DNA of 34,257 bases from an uncultured Pseudobutyrivibrio sp. Lineage in GTDB: Bacteria; Bacillota; Clostridia; Lachnospirales; Lachnospiraceae. The stretch spans positions 1 through 34,257 of the forward strand of contig CAMJBT010000033.1 in NCBI GenBank assembly GCA_946403965.1. The letters run 5' to 3'. Below, piece after piece: positions 7,250-14,402 of this stretch. Within the stretch, counting starts at the first letter, position 1, and every line of letters begins with the position of its first letter. The position numbers and the translations under genes are program-made. Under the pieces are notes generated by a model. The model ran no database searches and had not been told where the DNA came from. It saw nothing but the letters and a program-made list of their open reading frames with translations.

Positions 7250-8527
7250 ATGACAAAACAAAGAAATAGTACAATCGATATTGCTAGGGGAATTGCAATC
7301 ATCGTCATGATAATGGGACATGTGGAAATAGGAATTTTGGAGCATGATAGCTGGTTTTCTATCTGGTATCATGCCTGGCACATGCCCATATTTTTTATAG
7401 TGTCTGGATATTTCTTTGATAGAAAAGAATATGGTGGCAGTTTGGTTAATGATAATGGAACAGGCTGTGGATTTTTTGCTAATGAAAATGGATATGATTG
7501 TAGGGCAAATGGTGGTTCAAAATATCCAGGGGATTATATTTCCAAAAAAGCCAGACAGCTGTTGGTTCCATTTCTGTTTTGGGGCATGTTCAATGCCTTT
7601 TATGAGCTCATCAGCTCTGGCGATTGGTTGATGTTTCGTGCCACCATCATTCATTCTTTTTTTGAGAAACCTACAGATGGTGTGCCAGGAGCCGGTGCTC
7701 TTTGGTTTCTTCCGGCTATGTTTTGGCTAAACGTGATTTACTTCGTAATCACGAAGTGCTTTGAAAGCAAGTGGATGTCATGGCTTGCTGGGTTCGTCAT
7801 TGGATTCATAGGCATGGTGGCTGAATCTAAGGGAATCTATCTGCCATTTGGAATCGATGGTGGGCTGACAGGTCTGCCTTTTATCGTGGCTGGAGACATG
7901 TTTCGTTGTTGGGAAAATAAAGTGCAAGCATCTTCTGATACGGTGGAGAATCAATCTGGTAAAAGTAGGCCAGCACGAATCAGCCTGATGCATTTGCCTT
8001 GGTTCATATTTGCACCTGCATTTGTAGTTTTCAATTATTTGTTCATTGCAAATGGATTGGTAAATTTCAGAGCCGGACAATATCAAAATTATCCTTTGAC
8101 ATTCATTAATGCAGTCGCTGGAGCGATACTGCTGCTGAATGTGGCTCGAGTAATTGATAGTGTTGGGGCTGGAGTTGGAGTCACTGGCAGGGGCAGTGTT
8201 GGAGCAACTGACAGGGATGGTAATGGAGTCATTGGCAGTGTTGAGGCTAGAACAAATGATAGTCATAGTGCTAGTGGGACTGTTCATGGATATGCAAAAG
8301 TGGCTGGCTTCTTAGCCACCTTGGGCCACCAGTCCCTTATTTATCTTTGCCTCAATCAGCGAGTGATCGCCTTGGTGAAGCCAGTGTTCATGCCATACTG
8401 GGGGCCATCAATTGTTGGCTGCTACAGGTGCTTCATCCTGACCACTGTCATCGTCATCCTGGTTTGTTATGTGGCACATCACATTCTGGTAGGCAGCAGA
8501 GTGCTCAAGTGTAGTGTGGGAAAATAA
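7250..8527 (+). CDS. Membrane acyltransferase (acyltransferase 3 / O-acetyltransferase family)
   Basis: A 425-residue polytopic membrane protein. The N-terminus IDIARGIAIIVMIMGHV and the segment WHMPIFFIVSGYFFD are the family's conserved first two regions, with the catalytic-type histidine in GHV. The family moves acetyl or other acyl groups across the membrane to sugars of exopolysaccharide, teichoic acid or peptidoglycan. A cytoplasmic-looking insertion (about residues 65-90, rich in N and G) and a Gly/Val/Ser/Thr-rich low-complexity stretch (about residues 302-345, GAGVGVTGRGSVGATDR…) are unusual for the family and look like slippage-type expansions. TATAAT at 7224 could be a promoter but would leave almost no leader. 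The stop lies eight bases before the first repeat arm of the 84-bp array at 8535. Acyl donor and acceptor are unknown; O-acetylation of the local glycan is inferred. Confidence 0.82.
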   Translation: MTKQRNSTIDIARGIAIIVMIMGHVEIGILEHDSWFSIWYHAWHMPIFFIVSGYFFDRKEYGGSLVNDNGTGCGFFANENGYDCRANGGSKYPGDYISKKARQLLVPFLFWGMFNAFYELISSGDWLMFRATIIHSFFEKPTDGVPGAGALWFLPAMFWLNVIYFVITKCFESKWMSWLAGFVIGFIGMVAESKGIYLPFGIDGGLTGLPFIVAGDMFRCWENKVQASSDTVENQSGKSRPARISLMHLPWFIFAPAFVVFNYLFIANGLVNFRAGQYQNYPLTFINAVAGAILLLNVARVIDSVGAGVGVTGRGSVGATDRDGNGVIGSVEARTNDSHSASGTVHGYAKVAGFLATLGHQSLIYLCLNQRVIALVKPVFMPYWGPSIVGCYRCFILTTVIVILVCYVAHHILVGSRVLKCSVGK

Positions 8528-8534
8528 AGTGAAA

Positions 8535-8739
8535 GGCTGACTCAGCAGAGGAAAAGTCGTAAGAGTCAGCCAGGCGGGCCAACAGCAAAGAGAAAAAGAG
8601 GCATGTCAGAGCAAAAAAGGCTGACTCAGCAGGGGGAAAGCCGTAAGAGTCAGCCAGACAAGCCAACAGCAAAGAGAAAAAGAGGCATGCCAAAGCAAAA
8701 AAGGCTGACTAAGCTAGAAGATAGCCGGAACAGTCAGCC
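8535..8739 (+). repeat. 84-bp tandem hairpin array 1 (GGCTGACT/AGTCAGCC arms)
   Basis: Three units begin at 8535, 8619 and 8703, exactly 84 bp apart. Each has left arm GGCTGACT and right arm AGTCAGCC starting 29 bp later (8564, 8648, 8732), which gives an 8-bp stem with a 21-base loop. Linkers are purine-rich (…CAGCAAAGAGAAAAAGAGGCATG…) and well conserved between units 1 and 2. The third unit has diverged in its loop and linker. It fills the space between the acyltransferase stop and the sugar transferase leader. The minus strand is partly open but has no convincing start. The same geometry recurs at 14031 and 34028. Confidence 0.85.
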
Positions 8740-8835
8740 AGGCGAGCCATCAGCAAAATGCTTTGCCTCAGGTATTCGATTCCCTAGGAAAATAAATACA
8801 GATAAATGATTAAACATAGAATATAGGAGCAGCGA

Positions 8836-9474
8836 ATGTACGCAAAGTTTTTTAAAAGACTAATTGATTTTATATTGGCTCTAGTTGGAGTGGTGATTTT
8901 GTCACCATTGTTTTTGGTGCTGATTATTCTAGGATCTATTTTCATGAGAGGAAACCCATTTTTTACCCAGCCCCGACCAGGAAAAAATGGCAAAGTTTTC
9001 AACCTTATTAAGTTCCGCACCATGGACAACCGTCGGGATTCCAATGGCCAGCTGCTTCCAGATGAAGTGCGCCTAAACAAATACGGCAACTTCCTGCGCA
9101 ATACATCTCTGGATGAAATCCCAGAACTTTTCAATATTCTGATTGGACAAATGGCCCTTATCGGACCTCGCCCACTTCTGGTTAAATACCTGGATCTCTA
9201 CAATGAGGAGCAGAAGCATCGCCACGATGTCCGCCCAGGCCTCACCGGCTACGCCCAGGCCCATGGCCGCAACAGTGTATCCTGGGAAGACAAATTCGCC
9301 ATGGACGTGTGGTACACTCGCCACATTACCCTGGGCTTGGATCTCAGAATCCTGCTGGACACAGCGCTGGCAGTCCTGAAGCGAGATGGCATCAGCTCCG
9401 ACACATCTGCAACAATGGAATCATTCACAGGCACACCTGATGGAGTGAAGCCAAGCTGGAAGGAGCCTTATTAG
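8836..9474 (+). CDS. Initiating sugar transferase (PglC-like phosphoglycosyl transferase)
   Basis: A 212-residue monotopic phosphoglycosyl transferase of the bacterial sugar transferase family (PF02397). It has an N-terminal re-entrant hydrophobic helix with a Ser-Pro kink (residues 10-35), the basic KFRTMDNRRD loop (59-67), and the catalytic Asp-Glu pair in SLDEIPE (D93, E94). Next come IGPRPLLVKY and RPGLTGYAQAHGRN. The length matches the short PglC form without the N-terminal membrane domain of WbaP-type enzymes. The family transfers phospho-sugar from a UDP-sugar to undecaprenyl phosphate at the cytoplasmic membrane face, which starts glycan assembly. A UDP-bacillosamine-type donor is plausible given the PglF- and PglE-like genes downstream, but this is inference. 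Start: ATG with AGGAG about nine bases upstream. The extra C-terminal tail (about 25 residues, Ser/Thr-rich) is not conserved in PglC. Confidence 0.9.
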   Translation: MYAKFFKRLIDFILALVGVVILSPLFLVLIILGSIFMRGNPFFTQPRPGKNGKVFNLIKFRTMDNRRDSNGQLLPDEVRLNKYGNFLRNTSLDEIPELFNILIGQMALIGPRPLLVKYLDLYNEEQKHRHDVRPGLTGYAQAHGRNSVSWEDKFAMDVWYTRHITLGLDLRILLDTALAVLKRDGISSDTSATMESFTGTPDGVKPSWKEPY

Positions 9475-9527
9475 AAAAGGGAAGATATGTCTACTTATCA
9501 ACATTGACTTTTGTCATACATGATAAA

Positions 9528-9593
9528 AGTTATAGAACGAAAGAAAAGTTATAGACAGTTATAGAAAAAATAAAAAGTTATAGAGAGTTATAG
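9528..9593 (+). repeat. Five AGTTATAG direct repeats upstream of the KAP-like NTPase gene
   Basis: Copies of AGTTATAG start at 9528, 9547, 9557, 9576 and 9586, so the spacing is 19, 10, 19 and 10 bp. This is close to whole helical turns, placing all five on one DNA face, as in operator or iteron arrays. TTGACT at 9504 could be a -35 but no matching -10 at proper spacing is clear. The array ends 30 bp before the TTG start. Confidence 0.7.
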
Positions 9594-9622
9594 TAGTAGC
9601 GGTATTGAAGGAGGCTATTGCA

Positions 9623-12193
9623 TTGGTAGAAAATGGGAAGAATGAGAAAAAATGGAATTTTTTAGATATAGATTCTATTAAAAACATAACAAATCATGAC
9701 ATCAGTTATTATGTACAGAAAGGTCTGTTTAGCGATGAGCAGATAAAACAAAAGAACTTTATTAATCATATGATTAATAATGATATTCCATTTTGTGCTC
9801 TTGTTTCTGGGTTTAGAGGAACAGGGAAGTCTGTTTTTGTGGATTATATTTTTGACGAATATACGAATGATAGAGAGGGCAGATGGGAAAATGACAATGT
9901 TATCGTTGTCAAGTTCAATGCAACAAAGTATGTATCTTATGAGTATTTCTTGAGAAAAATTATTCGAGAGTTATACTTGGCTGCAAATAAGAAGCGTAAT
10001 AAGGTGCAAAACATAGATGACTTAAGATGTTTATATGTGCGTACCTTTAATGAGGTTACTGAGAGCAGTTCTGAAAAAGAAAGTACAGCTATTAATAAGG
10101 AGATAATTGCATCGCTAAGTCTCAAAACTTCAGCAGATATTAGCACAAAAATCAATATAGTTTTAAATTTGATATTGGCGGGTTTGATATACTTTTCAAA
10201 TATAACGATAAAATATTTAGATAAGGCTTTGTCTTTGAAAATTCCTCTAATTATACTTATTGCAATAAATGTTATTATTGGTGTGAACACTGAGTACAAG
10301 CGTAAAAAAAGCTATGAAAAAAAGAAATCCATGAATATTAAGTCCTTGTATGATGGCGAAATAGCTGAGTATAAATTATTCAATGAGCTAAAGAAGATTA
10401 ATGACGAGGGCAAAAAGGTAGTTTTTATCATAGATGAATTGGACAAGCTTGGCGATGATGAAGTTGAACAAATCGTTCGTGAATTAAAGCCACTACTTCT
10501 TTATATCTATTGTGATTCCGTGCTTGTGGCAGGAATTAATTTTGAAGACAAAATAATTCAGGAAAGCACAGCTATGGATTCGGTCGCATCTAGTTTGTTT
10601 AATTATAGGATTTATGTGCCGCTAGGTTTTTTGGCCGATTACGAAAAAATATCATCATTGGTATCAGGACAGCCTGTCTTTTTTGAACTGGATGACAATA
10701 CTAGAGATCTGTATTTTAAGATGAAGGCCATGCACTCAAGAGGGGTTAAAAGAGCTTTTATCAGCAACATTATGAGTGATGGTACATGGGAGAAGTCTGA
10801 TTTGATTGTTGATACCGAAAAGGCAGATAGTCTGTACCAAAAAGATGGCATAGTGGATTACTACGAAGATTTATTAAGGTTGGAGGAGCATCTGGCTGAA
10901 TTGTATTCAGATCAAGAATATTTAATCCGAGATTTATCATTACAGTATGGCAATTATGTGATTAGCTTTTTGGCCAACAAAGGGTACATAAAAACAAATG
11001 ATTATATAGCTTATATTAGAACTCGTGTCGATTATGGTATTCCTGAATCTAGTATGAAATACATAAAAAAGATGCTGTCAAAGGGAGAGAGGGAAAGCAT
11101 CATAAAGATTATTTTGGATGAAGATGGAGGGGTAGGTTATGAAAATATTCCTGATTTTCCATCTCCTGCGCCAAATCCAGATAATGTGTCTGGCCAATCT
11201 CTTGCTGTTCAAGTGGATGAACAATGTGATAGAGATGATTCAACAGGACAAGCCCATGCCGTTCAAGTGGATGAACAATGTGATACAGATGATTCACAAG
11301 GACAAGCCCATGATGCTCAGGTGGTTGAACTATCTGACACATCTAATTCCGCATTAAAAAAGGTTAATATAACATTGCCCGAAAACTATAGGAAAATAGA
11401 AATTGGAAGATTTCTTGCGGATTCATTATCGAATCGAAAAGATCAATATGGAACTATTTTTGATGGAAATATAAAGTATAGATATAGGGAAGATGGAAAT
11501 AAAGAGTTCCTTGATATGATACTTTCTCAATTGCATCGATGTGGTGTTACTGTCAATAGTAGACAGTGGGGATTTCTAGACGATGTAGTGAGGGTGTTTT
11601 ATTATTTTGCCTCATATATGAATTGCGCAATGGATGAAGTAGCTGATTTAATCTTAGAGGCTTTAGATAAAAGCGGACGCCTGGAAACTGGATACCGAAA
11701 TATAAGCCAATCTAGCATGATAAATCTTTTGTGTTACGTTTTTAATGGAGATAATAGCAGACTTAAAGTTACAAATTATGTGAAGATGCTGATGATAATG
11801 CTGTATTTTAAGGATGATGCATATACAGAATTAAGAAAATTCCTTGACAAGGAATGGAACAGAATAATAGGTCCATTTGATATGGTGGACGATCTTCATC
11901 CAGCAATAGGAATGCAGATTCGCTACTACAAATCTATTTCTTATCTTAAACAGTATGATCCAAATCGTCGTGTCGCTCTAAATGAAACAATGTGTAAAAC
12001 GGCATTGGAACTAAAACTGGAAAGAATAGCCATGGTAGTTTTTTCTATATCATATATTTCGCAGGAACAATGGGATTCATATGAGAATACAACCGATAAA
12101 CTTCACTCAAAAATGTTATTGGTAAATTTATGTTCATATGAAGAATTTAAGAAAGATATAGACAATCTATTAGGTTATTTTAAAGAAAAGTAA
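9623..12193 (+). CDS. KAP-like membrane-anchored P-loop NTPase
   Basis: An 856-residue protein with a Walker A GFRGTGKS (about residues 63-70), two hydrophobic segments (about 177-196 and 206-221), and then a Walker B strand VVFIIDELDKL (about 266-276). Transmembrane helices placed between Walker A and Walker B are a hallmark of KAP-family NTPases. The C-terminal half is helical with no domain I recognise. Residues 523-576 hold three tandem 18-residue acidic repeats (…GQAHAVQVDEQCDTDDS type). Start: TTG at 9623, because AAGGAGG ends eight bases before it; the TTG at 9605 overlaps that site. Five phased AGTTATAG repeats lie upstream and a terminator lies at 12331. Some KAP NTPases occur in anti-phage or mobile contexts; here the function is unknown. 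AT-rich and unlike the glycan genes beside it. Confidence 0.72.
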   Translation: MVENGKNEKKWNFLDIDSIKNITNHDISYYVQKGLFSDEQIKQKNFINHMINNDIPFCALVSGFRGTGKSVFVDYIFDEYTNDREGRWENDNVIVVKFNATKYVSYEYFLRKIIRELYLAANKKRNKVQNIDDLRCLYVRTFNEVTESSSEKESTAINKEIIASLSLKTSADISTKINIVLNLILAGLIYFSNITIKYLDKALSLKIPLIILIAINVIIGVNTEYKRKKSYEKKKSMNIKSLYDGEIAEYKLFNELKKINDEGKKVVFIIDELDKLGDDEVEQIVRELKPLLLYIYCDSVLVAGINFEDKIIQESTAMDSVASSLFNYRIYVPLGFLADYEKISSLVSGQPVFFELDDNTRDLYFKMKAMHSRGVKRAFISNIMSDGTWEKSDLIVDTEKADSLYQKDGIVDYYEDLLRLEEHLAELYSDQEYLIRDLSLQYGNYVISFLANKGYIKTNDYIAYIRTRVDYGIPESSMKYIKKMLSKGERESIIKIILDEDGGVGYENIPDFPSPAPNPDNVSGQSLAVQVDEQCDRDDSTGQAHAVQVDEQCDTDDSQGQAHDAQVVELSDTSNSALKKVNITLPENYRKIEIGRFLADSLSNRKDQYGTIFDGNIKYRYREDGNKEFLDMILSQLHRCGVTVNSRQWGFLDDVVRVFYYFASYMNCAMDEVADLILEALDKSGRLETGYRNISQSSMINLLCYVFNGDNSRLKVTNYVKMLMIMLYFKDDAYTELRKFLDKEWNRIIGPFDMVDDLHPAIGMQIRYYKSISYLKQYDPNRRVALNETMCKTALELKLERIAMVVFSISYISQEQWDSYENTTDKLHSKMLLVNLCSYEEFKKDIDNLLGYFKEK

Positions 12194-12330
12194 TGGTTGC
12201 GATTGAAGCTGTAAATTTCAATATTTAGATATTCTAAAGGGACAATTAAATAGTATCATTAACGGAAGCTTGATAGATTGAAAGCACTGTTGATGTTACA
12301 AAGGGAAATTGCTTCATGCACATTGATATG

Positions 12331-12368
12331 AACCCTCTTTACTGGATGTGCCAGTAAGGAGGGTTTTT
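12331..12368 (+). terminator. Rho-independent terminator downstream of the NTPase gene
   Basis: AACCCTC.TTACTGG (12331-12345) pairs with CCAGTAA.GAGGGTT (12351-12365), running into TTTTT. It is one of the strongest terminators in the window, 140 bp after the NTPase stop. Confidence 0.88.
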
Positions 12369-12626
12369 GTATAATAGAAATAATAAAAAGAATTTTTTAG
12401 AATCTAGATTATCCCTTAAATAATTAAGAGGTATTGCTTATTATTGTAATTGATTTTACTTATCATTGTGAATGATACTATTTATAATCATTAGTTAAAA
12501 AGATAGGGATATCTTGAAATATAGAATAGGTTTAAATGCTTTGAACAGCATTTGAGTCATGGTGTGATTAGATTTTTTAGTACATGAAATATTTTCTGAA
12601 GGAAAATATTGCCAGGCAAAGCCAGG
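12369..12626. other. AT-rich gene-free stretch
   Basis: No reading frame with a ribosome site, no RNA gene and no clear promoter could be supported here. It leads into the structured repeats that start at 12627. Confidence 0.5.
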
Positions 12627-12662
12627 TTCTTGCGGGTCTTTTCCTTAAGTTGCCCGCAAGAA
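12627..12662 (+). repeat. Perfect 10-bp hairpin, relative of the element at 28904
   Basis: TTCTTGCGGG (12627-12636) pairs with CCCGCAAGAA (12653-12662) around a loop containing CTTTTCCTTAAGT. The loop and the following GTCA are shared with 28904-28944, where the stem reads TTCTTGTG/CACAAGAA. The C-G to T-A change is made on both arms. The palindrome AAGTCATGACTT (12661-12672) links this hairpin to the next repeat. Confidence 0.7.
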
Positions 12663-12665
12663 GTC

Positions 12666-12789
12666 ATGACTTCTTGCTGACCAAACAATGAAATTGTCAG
12701 CAAGAATCCTGCTTTGCAGGACATGAAAATAGATAAATCTATTTTCATGGTATTTACGATTCCTGTTTTTCTGAGGGAAAACAAGAATC
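12666..12789 (+). repeat. 124-bp structured direct repeat, copy A
   Basis: About 124 bp repeated at 12851 with scattered changes. It holds four hairpins in a row: CTTGCTGAC/GTCAGCAAG, CCTGC-TTT-GCAGG, ATGAAAATAGAT/ATCTATTTTCAT, and GATTCCTGTTTTTC paired with a slightly shortened GAAAACAAGAATC. No coding frame makes sense through it. The nearest gene is the minus-strand nuclease-like protein, whose 3' end is at 13054. Confidence 0.75.
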
Positions 12790-12850
12790 TATAGAAATTC
12801 AAAATAGAAGTATATTGTAAATTTCATATTATAGTAATTCAAAGGATTTT

Positions 12851-12974
12851 ATGACTTCTTGTAACCAAGCAATGAAATTGTCATCAAGAATCCTACTTTG
12901 TAGGACATGAAAATAGATAAATCTATTTTCATGGTATTCACGATTCCTGTTTTTCTAAGGGAAAAACAAGAATC
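12851..12974 (+). repeat. 124-bp structured direct repeat, copy B
   Basis: Second copy of the 12666-12789 repeat, 185 bp downstream. The second hairpin reads CCTAC-TTT-GTAGG instead of CCTGC-TTT-GCAGG, so both arms changed together and pairing is kept. The 12-bp ATGAAAATAGAT/ATCTATTTTCAT stem is identical. The first hairpin has partly decayed (CTTGTAAC against GTCATCAAG). The last hairpin (12942-12974) could also act as a terminator for the minus-strand gene. Confidence 0.75.
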
Positions 12975-13053
12975 AATAATATTACATCTACAATAACCAG
13001 CATGTGACAGAAGCACATTATAGAAGTTGTTAAATAAGTTATTTTAGTGTCTT

Positions 13054-13869
13054 TTATCTTGGCATCTGATGTGATATGAGTCCTTCAAGCTTGACTTTTA
13101 GCTGATTCATGTTTAATGGGTGCTTTGATGTCTCATATGTCACAATGAGTTGCTTGCCAATCTGATAACCATTTTCTTCATACATTCGTAGTTTGTTCAT
13201 CGCATTCTTAATATAATCTTCATCATCCATCATACCCAGATGTTCTAGATATATTTCTTTTCTATTATTTACATCTAGAATCGTAAAATCAGGGTGAACA
13301 CTATGATTTGTATTGATTTTTAATTCTTTTTCGTACAAATAAGGAATGTTTGACTTGTCTAGAAAATCAGAAATTATTATCTCGGATTTTGATCGCATCT
13401 TAATACCCTTGCTATTTTCAAAAATGAGTGATTCTGGCCTGAAATGATTATTAGCTTGTCCTTGCATCAACCATCTTTTGACAAATTCCTCATCTGTGAC
13501 ATCTATAGGAGTAATTAGCTTTGCTTTTCCAACAGGCATATTGTCAATAGTGGTCTCAGCATATCCATTTTCATAATACTGAATTAGCCTTCGTATATTT
13601 TTCAATTCTTTCTCCGCTTCTTTTACAACTTTTTCAAGATATTCACGTTGTACTATTGCCTTTGCAAAACCGATTTTACTTTTGGGGATATAAATTCGAT
13701 TTTTATCAGAGGTATCACTACGATATAGATATTGATATCCTTTGTGATGACGTGAAGCGATAACAACACCTGAAGGTGATGCATTGATATCTATTTTTGC
13801 CTGTTGAACATAATTTGACAAGAATTCCTGTCTTTTATATAACAGGCTAACAAGTTTATATATTTGCAT
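13054..13869 (-). CDS. Orphan PD-(D/E)XK-like nuclease domain protein
   Basis: A 271-residue protein, the only supported gene on the minus strand. A basic, coiled N-terminal part (helix about 70-105) precedes a compact nuclease-like core. The core has E163 in RSKSEIIISDFLD, E180 in YLYEKEL, the acidic pair P193-D194 in HPDFTIL, and E209 in YLEHLG, followed by K226 and a YEENG helix. This is the layout of PD-(D/E)XK domains found at the ends of some UvrD-like helicases, except that the usual E-x-K lysine is a histidine (E209-L-E-H region). Helicase motifs are absent. Start: ATG at 13869 with AGGA eleven bases upstream and a near-consensus promoter at 13990-13962. AT-rich. It lies between the 124-bp repeats and hairpin array 2. 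Nuclease activity is inferred, not shown. Confidence 0.7.
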   Translation of the reverse strand: MQIYKLVSLLYKRQEFLSNYVQQAKIDINASPSGVVIASRHHKGYQYLYRSDTSDKNRIYIPKSKIGFAKAIVQREYLEKVVKEAEKELKNIRRLIQYYENGYAETTIDNMPVGKAKLITPIDVTDEEFVKRWLMQGQANNHFRPESLIFENSKGIKMRSKSEIIISDFLDKSNIPYLYEKELKINTNHSVHPDFTILDVNNRKEIYLEHLGMMDDEDYIKNAMNKLRMYEENGYQIGKQLIVTYETSKHPLNMNQLKVKLEGLISHQMPR

Positions 13870-13961
13870 AAATGTATTTTTCCTAAAAACTATAAATAAA
13901 AATATGGAATATAAAAAGAACTAAAATAGAAAATAGAATAATGCGACAAAAGACATGCGTT

Positions 13962-13990
13962 ATATTATCAGCCTCTGTAATAAATGTCAA
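13962..13990 (-). promoter_or_regulatory. Near-consensus sigma-A promoter for the minus-strand gene
   Basis: Read on the minus strand, TTGACA (13990-13985) and TAATAT (13967-13962) are 17 bp apart. This is the best housekeeping promoter in the window. The expected leader before the start at 13869 is about 85 bases. Confidence 0.75.
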
Positions 13991-14030
13991 GCACTAAAAT
14001 AACTTTTATTTTAAGGAGTATATATAGCTC

Positions 14031-14402
14031 GGCTGACTGAGGGAGTGGGATGGCACTATAGTCAGCCGAAATTAGCAGGAGAAGACTGGTGGCAGGAAGG
14101 CTAGGAATAGAAAAGGCTGACTGAGAGAGGGAAATGGCACTATAGTCAGCCAAAATGGGCAGGAGAAGGAAGCTGGCAGGGAGGCTGATAGAATAAAAGG
14201 CTGACTGAGAGAGTGGGATAGCACTATAGTCAGCCAGAATGGGCAGGAGAAGGATGTTGGCAGGGAGGCTGATAGAATAAAAGGCTGACTGAGAGAGTGG
14301 GATAGCACTATAGTCAGCCAAAATGGGTAGGAGAAGGCTGCTGGCAGGTTGGCATGGAGAAAAAAGGCTGACTGGGCAAGAAGAATAGCACTATAGTCAG
14401 CC
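14031..14402 (+). repeat. 84-bp tandem hairpin array 2 (GGCTGACT/AGTCAGCC arms)
   Basis: Five units with left arms at 14031, 14115, 14199, 14283 and 14366 (84, 84, 84 and 83 bp apart). The right arms AGTCAGCC start 29 bp later in every unit (14060, 14144, 14228, 14312, 14395). The 21-base loops share …GCACTAT before the right arm. Linkers (47 bases, AGGAGAAGG…GGCAGGGAGGCTGATAGAATAAAA type) are purine-rich. Because 84 is divisible by 3, the minus strand reads as a hydrophobic 28-residue repeat over most of the array, but start signals are poor. It separates the minus-strand nuclease-like gene from the glycan genes at 14683. Confidence 0.88.

Noticed and set aside
11109-11342. Minus-strand frame with repeats (…HHGLVLVNHLYHIV…)
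   Set aside because: It is the reverse of the three 54-bp units in the KAP-like NTPase gene, whose own frame is clearly coding.
12557-12802. Minus-strand frame of 81 codons
   Set aside because: It runs through several hairpins of the structured repeat region and has no ribosome site or family resemblance.
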